A stretch of 64,000 nt of DNA from JACOND01 sp051011135 (GTDB lineage Bacteria > Bdellovibrionota > Bdellovibrionia > Bdellovibrionales > UBA1609): positions 1 to 64,000 of the forward strand of contig JBPCUO010000056.1 of assembly GCA_051011135.1 (NCBI GenBank), in the 5' to 3' direction. The position numbers were made by a program, and so were the translations under genes. This document shows positions 32,704 through 41,946 of this stretch, one piece after another. Position 1 is the first letter of the stretch, and each line of letters opens with the position of its first letter. The notes under the pieces were generated by a model. That model did not search any database, was not told where the DNA came from, and was given only the letters and a program-made list of their open reading frames with translations.

Positions 32704-35460
32704 ATGGATAAATCAGATTACTTTAGAAAAACTCTTAAACTTCCTGAGACTTCTTTTCCTATGAAAGCAAGGCTTCAAGAAAAAGAACCCGAAATATCTA
32801 AAAATTGGAAAGCAAATAAGATTCATAAAAAAATGATGGAGAAAAGAAAAAGCTCTCCTGTTTTTTTCTTACAAGATGGCCCTCCCTACGCTAATGGAAA
32901 GATCCATGTCGGCCATGTCTTAAATAAAATTTTAAAAGATATCATTATAAAATATAAAAATCTTGCGGGGTTTCAAGCTCCTTTTATTTCTTGTTGGGAT
33001 TGTCATGGTTTACCTATTGAATTAGCGGCTCTTAAAAAAATGTCGTCGGAACAAAAAAATGCATCTCCTGCTCTGATTAGACAAAAATGTCGCGATGAAG
33101 CTTTTCATTGGATTAAAGTACAACAAGAAAGTTTTGAACGGCTTGGTATTTTATCCGATTGGGATCATCCTCTCTTATCTTTAGATTCTAATTATGAAGC
33201 AGAAGAGGTTAGAGCTTTAGGTAAGATTGCTGATCAAGGGTTGCTTTATAGAGGAACGAAACCTGTGTTCTGGTGTTTTAAATTACAAACTGCTCTGGCC
33301 TTTTCAGAAGCTGTTTATCAAGAACATAAAAGCCCTTCTGTCTATGTTAAATTTGATCTTGATTCTCAAAGCCAAAAAAAACTAGGTGCTAAAAAACCTT
33401 GTTCTGTTGTTATATGGACAACAACACCTTGGACTCTCCCTTCTAATTCTGCCATTGCCTTACATCCCGAGTTGGATTATGGAATTTATGAAGATGATAA
33501 ATCCTCTTACATTCTGGCTGTAAAACTTAAAGATTCTTTTGTTCAAGACGCGGGATTATCTCTCCAATTAATTAAAACTTTTAAAGGAAAAGAGGGAGAA
33601 GGATTAATGACAAAACATCCTTTTTTAGATCGAAATTCAGCTCTTGTACTGGCAGACTATGTCAATTTAGAAGCAGGTACAGGATGCGTACATACAGCTC
33701 CCGGTCATGGTTTAGATGATTATATGACTGGAAAAAAATACAAGCTCAGGGAGTATTGTCCTGTTGATGAAAGAGGACATTTTACAAAAGACATGCCGGA
33801 AGATTTACAGGGTCTTTTTATTTTTAAAGGAAATAAGGTTATTATAGAAAAATTAAAAAAATCAGGTCATCTTGTGGCAGAAAAAGAAATTCAACACAGT
33901 TATCCTTATAATCCTCGATCTAATTCTCCTTTAATCTATCGACTGACTCCTCAATGGTTTTTATCTTTAGATCAAGGAAAACAAAGTGTTCGCAAACAAG
34001 CGATAACAGCAAGTGATCAAGAGATAAAATTTATTCCCGATTGGGGGAAAAAAAGACTCGATGGGATGCTTCATAATAGCCCTGATTGGTGTTTAACAAG
34101 ACAAAGAATTTGGGGAGTTCCTTTTGTCGTTTTTTATTGCAAAGAATGTTCTACTCCTTTACTGGATTCAAAAATTATAAATAAAATTGCTGATCAAATG
34201 GAGGAGACTAAAGAAGGAATTGAATATTATTTTTCTAAAGAAGCTTCTCAACTCCTTCCTAAAAATACAAAATGCCCCTCTTGTAAAGGTGCAGAATTTA
34301 TAAAAAATTCTGATATTTTAGATGTTTGGTTTGATAGTGGAGTTCAACATGCTGTTTTTAAAAAATACAAACATTTTAAAGTTCCTTTTCCAGCAGACTT
34401 ATATTTGGAAGGAAGTGATCAGCATCGTGGATGGTTTCAAACAAGCTTGATCTCTTCTTTAGCAATTGATCAAACCATTCCTTTTAAAGGGCTTTTAACT
34501 CATGGATTCGTTAATGATAAAGATGGGAAAAAAATGAGTAAAAGCAAAGGGAATGTTCTGGATCCTTTTGATATCATTCAAAAAAGTGGATCTGAAATTC
34601 TAAGACTATGGGTCTCTAGTGAAAATTACAGTTATGACATTAATGCTGGTCAACATAGTTTTGAAAGAGTCACAGAAACTTATAGAAGATTTAGAAATAC
34701 CATTCGATTTTTACTTGGAAACTTAAATGATTTTAATCATAAAAAAGATTTGGAGGATTATGCGGGATTAAAAGTAGCCGATCAGTGGATTCTTTTACAA
34801 CTGAATCAGCTTATTAAAAATTGCAAAACAAATTTTGATAACTATCTATTTCACAAAGTTTATCATGATCTTAATCAATTTTTTACAGTAACTCTTTCTT
34901 CTTTTTATCTGGATATTATTAAAGATCGTCTCTATACTTTTTCCGAAACAAGTATAGAGAGAAAATCAGCTCAAACTGTATTGTTTCATCTTTTAGAAAA
35001 TTTACTTCCTATTATGGCTCCTATAACAAGTTTCTTAAGCGAAGAAGCTTACAGCCATTTCTCTGGAAAAAAAGAAGCAAGCATATTTTTAGAAGATTTC
35101 CCAAAAACAAATTCTCAATGGGAAAATCCAAAGCTGGAAAGTCTCTTTGCTAAATTATTTCTATTAAGAGAAGATTTAAACAAACAACTTGAAACTTTAA
35201 GAAAAAATAAAAAATTGGGATCTAATCTGGAAGCTTGCGCTACTTTACAGATTCCTAAAAATTTTCTTACTCCAGAAATGACGGAACAAGAACTTTTTGA
35301 ATTTTTTTCAGTTTCAAAAGTAACCCTTGTAGCAGGCAAAGAACCTTTAATAAAAGCTGATTTGGCTTCAGGTGAAAAGTGTTTAAGATGCTGGTTTTAT
35401 AGTTCATCACTGAATACAGATAAAATATGCCCTAAATGCTCTAATAATCTTTCCCTTTAA
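32704..35460 (+). CDS. ileS: Isoleucyl-tRNA synthetase
   Basis: A 918-residue class I synthetase. 'PYANGKIHVGHVLNK' (near 61-75) contains the HIGH motif, and 'KKMSKSKGNVLDPFD' (near 610) the KMSKS loop. 'VIWTTTPWTLPSNSAIALHP' (split, near 238-257) begins the CP1 editing domain that removes mischarged Val, and 'SWDCHGLPIE' is the Ile-site strand. The C-terminal zinc module is 'CLRCWFY...CPKC'. Length is normal for the bacterial enzyme. It is followed by lspA (25 bases) and rluB, a common ileS-lspA arrangement. Confidence 0.97.
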   Translation: MDKSDYFRKTLKLPETSFPMKARLQEKEPEISKNWKANKIHKKMMEKRKSSPVFFLQDGPPYANGKIHVGHVLNKILKDIIIKYKNLAGFQAPFISCWDCHGLPIELAALKKMSSEQKNASPALIRQKCRDEAFHWIKVQQESFERLGILSDWDHPLLSLDSNYEAEEVRALGKIADQGLLYRGTKPVFWCFKLQTALAFSEAVYQEHKSPSVYVKFDLDSQSQKKLGAKKPCSVVIWTTTPWTLPSNSAIALHPELDYGIYEDDKSSYILAVKLKDSFVQDAGLSLQLIKTFKGKEGEGLMTKHPFLDRNSALVLADYVNLEAGTGCVHTAPGHGLDDYMTGKKYKLREYCPVDERGHFTKDMPEDLQGLFIFKGNKVIIEKLKKSGHLVAEKEIQHSYPYNPRSNSPLIYRLTPQWFLSLDQGKQSVRKQAITASDQEIKFIPDWGKKRLDGMLHNSPDWCLTRQRIWGVPFVVFYCKECSTPLLDSKIINKIADQMEETKEGIEYYFSKEASQLLPKNTKCPSCKGAEFIKNSDILDVWFDSGVQHAVFKKYKHFKVPFPADLYLEGSDQHRGWFQTSLISSLAIDQTIPFKGLLTHGFVNDKDGKKMSKSKGNVLDPFDIIQKSGSEILRLWVSSENYSYDINAGQHSFERVTETYRRFRNTIRFLLGNLNDFNHKKDLEDYAGLKVADQWILLQLNQLIKNCKTNFDNYLFHKVYHDLNQFFTVTLSSFYLDIIKDRLYTFSETSIERKSAQTVLFHLLENLLPIMAPITSFLSEEAYSHFSGKKEASIFLEDFPKTNSQWENPKLESLFAKLFLLREDLNKQLETLRKNKKLGSNLEACATLQIPKNFLTPEMTEQELFEFFSVSKVTLVAGKEPLIKADLASGEKCLRCWFYSSSLNTDKICPKCSNNLSL

Positions 35461-35485
35461 AATTTTAATTGGTATAAACAATATT

Positions 35486-35974
35486 ATGAATTTTTATAAG
35501 TACTTCTTAACATCTCTTGTTGCTAGTTTTGTAGTGGCCATAGATCAAGCCACTAAAATTTATATTCATACTCAAGTTAAAATGGGCAACCCTATAGAAG
35601 TCATTGCGGGATTTTTTAATATTAATTATGTTCGAAATCCTGGAGGAGCGTTTGGATTATTTAGCGAAAGCTCTGTTTTTATTCGATACACTCTTTTTCT
35701 TCTATTTCCCCTGATTTGTATTTACATTATTTTTATGATGTTAAAAGACACCAAAAATAAATTACAAATAGTATCTTTATCTTTTATTTTAGGAGGAGCT
35801 TTTGGAAACTACATAGATCGTATTCGTTTTGGATATGTTATCGATTTTATTGATTGGTATGTCAAAGATTTGCATTGGCCCACTTTTAATTTAGCGGACT
35901 CTTTTATTGTCATAGGAGTCAGTATCCTTTCTGTATTTTTTTTATTTGAAAAAAACCCCCCTTCAAAACAATGA
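35486..35974 (+). CDS. lspA: Lipoprotein signal peptidase II
   Basis: A 162-residue inner-membrane aspartyl protease with four hydrophobic helices. It removes signal peptides from diacylglyceryl-modified prolipoproteins. 'DQATKIYIH' after helix 1, 'VRNPGGAFGLF' (near 52-62), 'GGAFGNYIDRIRFGYVIDF' with the first catalytic Asp, and 'FNLADSFIVIG' with the second are all present. The many lipoproteins in this window are its substrates. 'TATAAA' seven bases before the ATG suggests a possible second, leaderless promoter. It overlaps rluB by four bases. Confidence 0.96.
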   Translation: MNFYKYFLTSLVASFVVAIDQATKIYIHTQVKMGNPIEVIAGFFNINYVRNPGGAFGLFSESSVFIRYTLFLLFPLICIYIIFMMLKDTKNKLQIVSLSFILGGAFGNYIDRIRFGYVIDFIDWYVKDLHWPTFNLADSFIVIGVSILSVFFLFEKNPPSKQ

Positions 35975-36729
35975 AAGAAAAAACTCCTCAAAAAATAAGA
36001 TTAAACAAATATCTCGCTCAGTGGGGAGATGTTTCTAGAAGGAAAGCAGATGAGCTCATAAAAAAAGGAGACATCTTTCTTAATGGAAGTCTTGTTAAAA
36101 ATTTAGGAACTTTTATTGATCCCAAAAAAGATCATATTCGAATTAAAAATAAAAAAATTCTAGCAACACAGATTACCCCTATCTATATGATGTTTAATAA
36201 ACCAGAAAATGTTCTTACAACAACTAAAGATCCAAAAAATCGTCTTACTGTTATGGATTTTATTAAAAAAAATAAACAAAGAATTTTTCCCGTAGGAAGA
36301 TTAGATTGGAATTCTGAAGGGCTGCTTCTATTAACCAATGATGGAGACTTTTCTCAAAAAGTTCTTCATCCCACTTATAAAATAAAAAAAACTTATCTTG
36401 TTAAGATTCAAGGAAGACCCTCTCCAGAACAACTTAAAAAACTTTTAAAAGGAGTTACCACTCCTATAGGTAAAATGAAAGCAAGTTATGTAAAAAAAGT
36501 TCCTAAAACCAACCCCAATAATCAATGGATTAAAATTATTATTGCAGAAGGGAAAAACAGACAAATCAGGCACATGTTTTTCAAATTAGGTTATAGAATT
36601 CTAAAATTAAGAAGGGTTGCTATTGGTCGCCTTAAGTTAAGCCGACTTAAAAAAGGAACTTATGTGCTTTTAAAACCGGCAGACATTGAAAAAGTTTTCA
36701 TAAATCCAAAAGAACTTTCTCGTCGTTAA
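35971..36729 (+). CDS. rluB: RsuA/RluB-family rRNA pseudouridine synthase
   Basis: A 252-residue pseudouridine synthase. The S4 RNA-binding domain occupies 1-65 ('IRLNKYLAQWGDVSRRKADELI' in two parts). The catalytic domain shows 'FPVGRLDWNSEGLLLLTNDGD', with the nucleophilic Asp in 'GRLDWNSEG' (near 112), and 'EGKNRQIRHMF', the conserved late motif. RluB modifies 23S rRNA and RsuA/RluF are relatives; RluB is the most common form outside enterobacteria. It is the third gene of ileS-lspA-rluB and abuts the convergent lipoprotein gene with no space. Confidence 0.9.
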   Translation: MKEKTPQKIRLNKYLAQWGDVSRRKADELIKKGDIFLNGSLVKNLGTFIDPKKDHIRIKNKKILATQITPIYMMFNKPENVLTTTKDPKNRLTVMDFIKKNKQRIFPVGRLDWNSEGLLLLTNDGDFSQKVLHPTYKIKKTYLVKIQGRPSPEQLKKLLKGVTTPIGKMKASYVKKVPKTNPNNQWIKIIIAEGKNRQIRHMFFKLGYRILKLRRVAIGRLKLSRLKKGTYVLLKPADIEKVFINPKELSRR

Positions 36730-37260
36730 TTAAGGCAGTTTACAATCTTCTTTATCTTCTGAACTTAGAGGCTCATCTGTATTTTTAAAATTTTCAATAT
36801 CTTCATCCAAGTCATCAAGATCTTTATCTAAACGATCCAGATCATCTTTAACATCATCCAAATCTTTTTCAAAAGAGTTGTCATCTTCATCCAAGTCATC
36901 CACATCATCTTCAATCTTGTTTGCAGTTGCTTTAAATTTTTTAATTTCTAATTGAAAACATTCTTGATAAGTTTTAATATCTCTTTCATATATATTTGAT
37001 TTTGTATCAAATTTATGGGAGCTTAAATCACTCACCACGCGACCTAAATCCCGCAGATCATCTTCTAAATCTTTTACATCATCTTCGGCCTGACTTACTC
37101 CATAAGGTCGATTGATTGGGGATTCCGTTTTAGTGTCTTGATTGTACCTTGTGGAAGCTTGTCCTGTGGAAGTTTGATAATAGTTATGAGGTAAAGTTTG
37201 AATACACCCGTACAAAAAAAAGATAAACAAAAGAAAGGGAAGTTTTAAAAATTTCATCAT
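36730..37260 (-). CDS. Asp-rich coiled-coil lipoprotein
   Basis: A 176-residue lipoprotein with signal 1-18 and lipobox 'LYGC' (Cys19). Residues 65-165 are dominated by Asp and Leu in heptads ('DDVKDDLDRLDKDLDDLDED'), a strongly acidic coiled coil probably reaching from the membrane anchor into the periplasm. The arrangement resembles murein-lipoprotein-like spacers but lacks a terminal Lys; the end is 'EDCKLP'. Two Cys (near 98 and 173) may pair. No family is recognised. The stop abuts rluB's stop. Confidence 0.72.
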   Translation of the reverse strand: MMKFLKLPFLLFIFFLYGCIQTLPHNYYQTSTGQASTRYNQDTKTESPINRPYGVSQAEDDVKDLEDDLRDLGRVVSDLSSHKFDTKSNIYERDIKTYQECFQLEIKKFKATANKIEDDVDDLDEDDNSFEKDLDDVKDDLDRLDKDLDDLDEDIENFKNTDEPLSSEDKEDCKLP

Positions 37261-37365
37261 TATTGAATATAAGAATATCAGATTATCTCTAATAACATAT
37301 ATGGAAACATTAAAAGTCTTTACTGTCTTCTAGATATTAGTCTAGCTCGTAGCTTAAAAGATATT

Positions 37366-37824
37366 TTACTTAGATCGATTTTTCTTTAAAGCTCTTTTGA
37401 TCTGCCGTTCTGCTGATCTTTTTTTCACTGTAGATCTTTTGTCTTTTTTAGATTTTCCAACACCCAATGCAATTTCAACTTTAGCTTTTCCTTTTTTAAA
37501 ATAAATTCTTAAAGGTATACAAGTTATTTTTTTTTGTTGAATAAAACCTCTTAGTTTTTCTATTTCGTTTCTATGGAGTAAAAGCTTCCTTAATCGTTCT
37601 GGAGAATGTCCACCCTCTAAAGATTGTCCATACGGGCTAATGTGTGCTTTTTGTAAAAAAAGTTCATCACCAATAAAAGACACATAAGCATCCTTTAAAT
37701 GACAACGCCCTTCTCGTAAAGATTTTACTTCACTGCCTTTAAGAACAATACCAGCCTCAATCTTATCTTTTAATTCATAAAGAAATTTAGCTTTTTTATT
37801 ATAAACAATTTCTTTAACTGACAT
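37366..37824 (-). CDS. smpB: SsrA-binding protein SmpB
   Basis: I choose the ATG at 37824 ('MSVKEIVYNKKAKFLYEL'), giving 152 residues, the usual SmpB size; an in-frame ATG at 37866 adds 14 hydrophobic residues not seen in the family. 'AGIVLKGSEVKSLREGR' and 'KDAYVSF' form the OB core, and 'KGKAKVEIALGVGKSKKDKR' begins the basic C-terminal tail that enters the ribosomal mRNA channel. SmpB with tmRNA rescues stalled ribosomes. The tmRNA gene itself is not in the window. Confidence 0.96.
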   Translation of the reverse strand: MSVKEIVYNKKAKFLYELKDKIEAGIVLKGSEVKSLREGRCHLKDAYVSFIGDELFLQKAHISPYGQSLEGGHSPERLRKLLLHRNEIEKLRGFIQQKKITCIPLRIYFKKGKAKVEIALGVGKSKKDKRSTVKKRSAERQIKRALKKNRSK

Positions 37825-37897
37825 ACTACTAAAAATAAAAGGAGATCTTACTAAAAGCAAATACAAAAAAGGAATAGAAAATCTTTAGCATAAAATC

Positions 37898-38686
37898 CTA
37901 TGAATTTTGAAATTCTTTATAGATTTTAATATACACTTCAGGAGAAAGCTCCTCTGCTCTTACATTAAGACTTAAGTTATGTTTTTTAAAAAAAATTTCC
38001 CATTCCTTGGTGGATAAATGAGGAAGTTTATTAATTAGTTTTTTTCTTCTGTAAGCGAAACAAGACTTTATAAATTGTAAATAAGAAGTGGCTTCCAAAT
38101 CAGAAAAAGCATCTTTTAATGTAAAAACTAAAACGCTTCCATCAACTTTTGGGCTGGGGTAAAAATGAATTTTGCTGACATGAGTTAATGGGGTTGCGTC
38201 CCAAAATATTTGAGACATTACTGAAAGAATTCCATAATCTTTAGTATGAGTCCTGGCTAAAACTCTTTGTGCTACTTCTTTTTGCATCATTAAAATCATT
38301 TGTTTTGGAGGAGATTTAAGGATGCTCATTTCTAAAACTAAAGCTCCAGCAATTTGAAAGGGTAAATTTCCAAATAACACATAGGGCGAAGGAATTTGTT
38401 TCCAATCAAACTTTAAAGCATCTTCGCAAAAAACCAAAAATCCCTTTTCTTTCCAGTAAAGAGCCATTTTTTTATCTTTTTCAATTAAAGTCAGATTTTG
38501 AGAATCAAAAAAATGAGTCAAAGCTCCTAGGCCAGGCCCTATCTCTACTAAAGGATAAGAGGTGGCTTTGACGGCATTCACTATTTCTAAAGCTATCTCT
38601 TCGTTAATTAAAAAATTCTGACCTAACTTTTTATTAGGTCTTTGATTTAATTGTTTTAATTTATTTTTTAATTCTTTAAGATTCAT
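37898..38686 (-). CDS. rsmA: 16S rRNA dimethyladenosine methyltransferase RsmA (KsgA)
   Basis: A 262-residue SAM-dependent enzyme dimethylating two adjacent adenosines near the 16S rRNA 3' end. 'KKLGQNFLINEEIA' (near 19-32) is the N-terminal signature, 'LVEIGPGLGALTHFF' the SAM motif I, 'LIEKDKKMALYW' motif II, 'LFGNLPFQIAGALV' motif IV (N-L-P-[FY]), and 'FYPSPKVDGSVL' the C-terminal family motif. It overlaps tsaD by 11 bases and is translationally coupled. Confidence 0.95.
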   Translation of the reverse strand: MNLKELKNKLKQLNQRPNKKLGQNFLINEEIALEIVNAVKATSYPLVEIGPGLGALTHFFDSQNLTLIEKDKKMALYWKEKGFLVFCEDALKFDWKQIPSPYVLFGNLPFQIAGALVLEMSILKSPPKQMILMMQKEVAQRVLARTHTKDYGILSVMSQIFWDATPLTHVSKIHFYPSPKVDGSVLVFTLKDAFSDLEATSYLQFIKSCFAYRRKKLINKLPHLSTKEWEIFFKKHNLSLNVRAEELSPEVYIKIYKEFQNS

Positions 38687-39731
38687 AATTGGCGTTAACA
38701 GAAAAAAAATCTTTTTCTAAATGATGAGGAGTGCAGGGCACATCTATAGGAAAAGCCGTTTTTCTTTTTAAAAAATATTGAAGGCCAGTAAAAGCCACCA
38801 TCGCTGCATTATCTGTGCAATAATTTTTTTCAGGATAAAAACATTCTAAAGATCTGGATTTTGCCCATTTTTCTATTTGAACTTTTAGTCTTGTGTTTGC
38901 GCTAACACCTCCACCTATTAAAATGCGCTTGGTAGGATATTTTTGAAATGCTTTTTCCAGTTTATCTATTAAATGATCTACAATTATTTCTTGATAACTA
39001 AAACAAATCTCTGGAAGATTTTTTGAAATCCAATCCTTTGATTTTTTAGATAAAAAACGATACCCCGCACTTTTAATGCCAGAAAAACTAAAATCCAGAT
39101 TTTTAGTTTGGATTTTTGAAAAAAAATTTGATTCTAAAGATCTAGATTTCTGAGACCAAGAATCAATATGAGGACCGCCGGGCCAAGAAAACCCTAATAA
39201 TTTAGCAAACTTATCCAGAGCCTCCCCTGCTGCATCATCTAGAGTAGAACCTAATAAAATAGAATCTCCCACATCTCGCACATAAAATAAAGAACTATGC
39301 CCTCCACTCACTACTAAACTTAAAGCAGGAAATACAAGATCTTGATTTTTTCTAAGGGATTTTTGATTCCAAAGATAGGAACTGAAGATATGAGATTCAA
39401 TATGATTCACTCCCATGATGGGTTTTTTCCATACCATAGATAAAGTTTTTGCTGTGATACAACCTACTAATAAAGAACCTAGAAGACCGGGGCGATTTGT
39501 AACTGCTATAAGATCCACATTTTTTTCAGGAACCACTTTTAAAGCTTCTTGAATTAAAGGAAGAAGCAGATGAAGATGATTACGAGACGCTAATTCAGGA
39601 ACAATTCCACCATACTTTTTATGAGTTTCATCTTGAGTCTGTCTTTTTAAAAATAAAACTTCAGCTTCATGAGTTACTAAAGAGACAGAAGTGTCATCAC
39701 AGCTGGTTTCTATACCTAAAGCAATAGGCAT
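38676..39731 (-). CDS. tsaD: tRNA N6-adenosine threonylcarbamoyltransferase TsaD
   Basis: A 351-residue Kae1/TsaD enzyme that transfers threonylcarbamoyl to A37 of ANN-decoding tRNAs. 'GIETSCDDTSVSLV' (6-19) is the ASKHA phosphate loop, 'MGVNHIESHIFS' (near 112) supplies the metal His pair, 'LSLVVSGGHSSLFYV' and 'DDAAGEALDKFAKLLG' are ATP-site motifs, and 'GGGVSANTRLK' and 'YCTDNAAMVAFTG' (metal Asp) complete the core. Its substrate is made by TsaC/Sua5, encoded at 49086-50042. Confidence 0.96.
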   Translation of the reverse strand: MPIALGIETSCDDTSVSLVTHEAEVLFLKRQTQDETHKKYGGIVPELASRNHLHLLLPLIQEALKVVPEKNVDLIAVTNRPGLLGSLLVGCITAKTLSMVWKKPIMGVNHIESHIFSSYLWNQKSLRKNQDLVFPALSLVVSGGHSSLFYVRDVGDSILLGSTLDDAAGEALDKFAKLLGFSWPGGPHIDSWSQKSRSLESNFFSKIQTKNLDFSFSGIKSAGYRFLSKKSKDWISKNLPEICFSYQEIIVDHLIDKLEKAFQKYPTKRILIGGGVSANTRLKVQIEKWAKSRSLECFYPEKNYCTDNAAMVAFTGLQYFLKRKTAFPIDVPCTPHHLEKDFFSVNANYES

Positions 39732-39735
39732 AAAA

Positions 39736-40419
39736 TTATTTCTTTATTCTTTTTTTAGCTTTCAAAGCCCAAGAAGATTCAGGATAATTTTTTATAACTT
39801 CTTTATAAAAAACCCGAGCCTCTGGCAGCATTTCTAAAGACTTAAAAGATTCTCCTATATAATAATAGGCTTCTATAGCATAAATTCCTTTAGGATTTTT
39901 ATCTATGTAATCTTGAAATTTTGAAATAGCACTCTGCCATGATTTTTCAGAAAATAATTTTTTTCCCTCTGTAAAAGAAGCCTCTTTAGAATCTTTTAGT
40001 TTCCTATCCTTCGGGTTCTTTTTTTTAGAAGATTCCTCCTTCTTTTCAGAAGAAGATACAGGAATTGTTTGAGTATTAAAAAGATCTTTAGGCATCTTTT
40101 CTGTCTCAATTTTTACATTTGAATCCTGAACAATATCTTCCTTTTCAGAAGCTTTTTGAGCCAGAAGATGATTTACTTTTTTTTCTAAATCAGAGACTTT
40201 GTTTTGTAAAACATTATAATTACTTACAATGTTTTTCATTTTTTCAGAAACAAAACTAAAATCTTCTTTTTTTAAAGAAGATATACCTCTTAAAGTTTTT
40301 AAAATATCTCTTTTTGCATTTTCAGGGTTTTGAATAACACTATCATAGCTAGAAAATTTTCCTGTTGTCATGCAGGAAGTTCCTGTTAAACAAATCAATA
40401 AAAAAACTACAATTTTCAT
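39736..40419 (-). CDS. CpoB/YbgF-like TPR lipoprotein
   Basis: A 227-residue exported protein with a short signal and lipobox-like 'LTGTSC' (Cys16). Residues 40-90 form a coiled coil, residues 95-140 a Lys/Ser/Glu-rich linker, and residues 145-227 two to three TPR repeats ('AISKFQDYIDKNPKGIYAIEA' in two parts, 'ALKAKKRIKK' at the end). This order of coiled coil then TPR matches CpoB, which coordinates peptidoglycan synthesis with Tol-Pal constriction. Unlike CpoB it appears lipidated. A DUF4398-like lipoprotein gene and pal lie just upstream on the same strand. Confidence 0.8.
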   Translation of the reverse strand: MKIVVFLLICLTGTSCMTTGKFSSYDSVIQNPENAKRDILKTLRGISSLKKEDFSFVSEKMKNIVSNYNVLQNKVSDLEKKVNHLLAQKASEKEDIVQDSNVKIETEKMPKDLFNTQTIPVSSSEKKEESSKKKNPKDRKLKDSKEASFTEGKKLFSEKSWQSAISKFQDYIDKNPKGIYAIEAYYYIGESFKSLEMLPEARVFYKEVIKNYPESSWALKAKKRIKK

Positions 40420-40478
40420 AACTAACTGCCTTAAGCAGAAACTATCATAAAAAAATCCAGGATGATACTTATGTTTTA

Positions 40479-40781
40479 TTATAAGCTATGATCCCCTTTT
40501 TTATACCTATCCCATCTTGTAAGATTCTCAGATTCTTCTGCTGATTCTAAACATTTTTCAAAAAGATCCCTCGCTTGAATATAAAGTCTTTTATTAAAAG
40601 ATTTTTTACCCTTCCTATAATAATAAATAGCTTTTCTATAAGGGGTAGGTGCATATTTACCTGCCTCAAATTTCTCTGCTGCACGAAGAGCTGTATACGC
40701 TAAACTATATTCTTGAACAGGAGGTATGCCTGCGCAAGAAGATAAAAATAAACAGGAAATAGTTACAAAAATCTTGGTCAT
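40479..40781 (-). CDS. Small TPR-like/DUF4398-like lipoprotein
   Basis: A 100-residue lipoprotein with signal 1-15 and lipobox 'FLSSC' (Cys16). The mature part, 'PPVQEYSLAYTALRAAEKFEAGKYAPTPYRKA' in segments followed by 'YYRKGKKSFNKRLYIQARDLFEKCLESAEESE', reads as a pair of antiparallel helices typical of DUF4398 proteins that accompany OmpA-like lipoproteins. It lies four bases after pal and before the CpoB-like gene, so it is probably part of a Tol-Pal-associated operon. Confidence 0.78.
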   Translation of the reverse strand: MTKIFVTISCLFLSSCAGIPPVQEYSLAYTALRAAEKFEAGKYAPTPYRKAIYYYRKGKKSFNKRLYIQARDLFEKCLESAEESENLTRWDRYKKGDHSL

Positions 40782-40784
40782 TTT

Positions 40785-41285
40785 TTAATAAATAGGAACA
40801 AAGTTCACTCGACGATTCATATAATTATTATTTGAAGAAAGAGGCTGCTCTTCTCCAAAACTAATAATACTCAAAAGTCTCTCTTTAACTCCTATAGATC
40901 TTAGATATTCCATAACCTTTTTGGCTCGCTTTTGGCCTAAACCTATATTATAAGATTGCGATCCTAAAGAATCACAATGTCCTTCCAGTTCTATTCGTTT
41001 CAATCTGGAATTTTTATTAAACCAAATCTTATTTTTTCGTAAAATTCTCTTATTATCAGAAGATAATTCAGAAGAATCTAAGCCAAAAAATACTGACTTT
41101 AATCCTTTGATTTTTCCTGAATCACTGCCGCGACTTTTATCTAAATCCATATTACTAATATATTCTGAACCTTCTCCTACAATCTGATTTCTTCCCTGTG
41201 CCTTATCCTTAGCTTTTTGAACTGAAGAACAAGAAACTAAAAAAATACAAGATAATACGATTAGTACCTTAATTGCTCTCTGCAT
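40785..41285 (-). CDS. pal: Pal-like OmpA-domain lipoprotein
   Basis: I start at ATG 41285, preceded by 'AAGGGGG'; the in-frame ATG at 41354 would add 23 residues before a normal signal peptide. The 166-residue product has signal 1-19 with lipobox 'FLVSC'. Residues about 60-166 are an OmpA C-terminal domain: 'FFGLDSSELSSDNKRIL', 'IELEGHCDSLGSQSYNIGLGQKRA' in parts with the DAP-binding Asp ('EGHCD') and Arg ('NRRV' near the end). It tethers the outer membrane to peptidoglycan and contacts TolB, encoded at 58423-59793. The usual tolQRA genes are not nearby. Confidence 0.88.
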   Translation of the reverse strand: MQRAIKVLIVLSCIFLVSCSSVQKAKDKAQGRNQIVGEGSEYISNMDLDKSRGSDSGKIKGLKSVFFGLDSSELSSDNKRILRKNKIWFNKNSRLKRIELEGHCDSLGSQSYNIGLGQKRAKKVMEYLRSIGVKERLLSIISFGEEQPLSSNNNYMNRRVNFVPIY

Positions 41286-41356
41286 TATGCCCCCTTCTTG
41301 ACCATAGAAAAGATTAACTTTTAGTATTATATAAAAAGAAAAACAGAGGAGCAAGT

Positions 41357-41887
41357 ATGAAATTAGAAACTACCAAATCCTGGATCGAAAGATGCCTCTT
41401 GGAAAAAAATGAAGTATCCAATATTCTGACTCAAAAAGAAGTTAAAGAAATTACACATGAAGTTCTACTAGATTTAAGATCTAAATTTGCACACTTTGTA
41501 AGCGCTTTTAATGATTTAAAAACCTCTTTTTTACAAAACACAAAGGGCGAGGATCTAACAGATCAAAAAGAAGGCCTTAGTTTTTCTTTTCTCAAGCCTA
41601 TCCATATTTATCAGGTTTCTGGTAAAGAAAATGGATTCATGTTATTTCGAAAAGGTCATCGTTTAGTTTTCACTCCTGAAAAACCTGGACGCATTCGTAT
41701 TCAACTGATTAAAAAAGAAAACGGAATCCTTTCTAATAAGATTGATACCTATATTAATGCCTTTTCTAACAATATTATGTCTATTCAATGGACTCATGAA
41801 GATCATAAAGGTTTTGTAGATCTTGAAACTTTATCTCGTTACTATATGAAACAGTTTCTTGCAGAAAGCGAAAAATCAGTTAATTAA
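41357..41887 (+). CDS. Hypothetical cytoplasmic protein
   Basis: A 176-residue protein without signal or membrane segments; no family is recognised. The first 70 residues are helical ('SWIERCLLEKNEVSNILTQK'). The rest alternates short strands and helices, with 'IHIYQVSGKENGFMLFRKGHRLVF', 'GRIRIQLIKKENG' and 'VDLETLSRYYMKQFLAE' (each read in parts). A strong 'AGAGGAG' precedes the ATG. It is divergent from pal, with 71 bases between the two starts, and could be a housekeeping protein particular to this lineage. Confidence 0.65.
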   Translation: MKLETTKSWIERCLLEKNEVSNILTQKEVKEITHEVLLDLRSKFAHFVSAFNDLKTSFLQNTKGEDLTDQKEGLSFSFLKPIHIYQVSGKENGFMLFRKGHRLVFTPEKPGRIRIQLIKKENGILSNKIDTYINAFSNNIMSIQWTHEDHKGFVDLETLSRYYMKQFLAESEKSVN

Positions 41888-41946
41888 CAATTCTGTTTAT
41901 TGCCGAAGCCATTTATTGAATAATACATGCTTGTAAATACCAGATC

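Noticed and set aside
37261..37365. tmRNA gene next to smpB
   Set aside because: The 105-base gap is AT-rich without the tmRNA acceptor stem or tag-coding segment.
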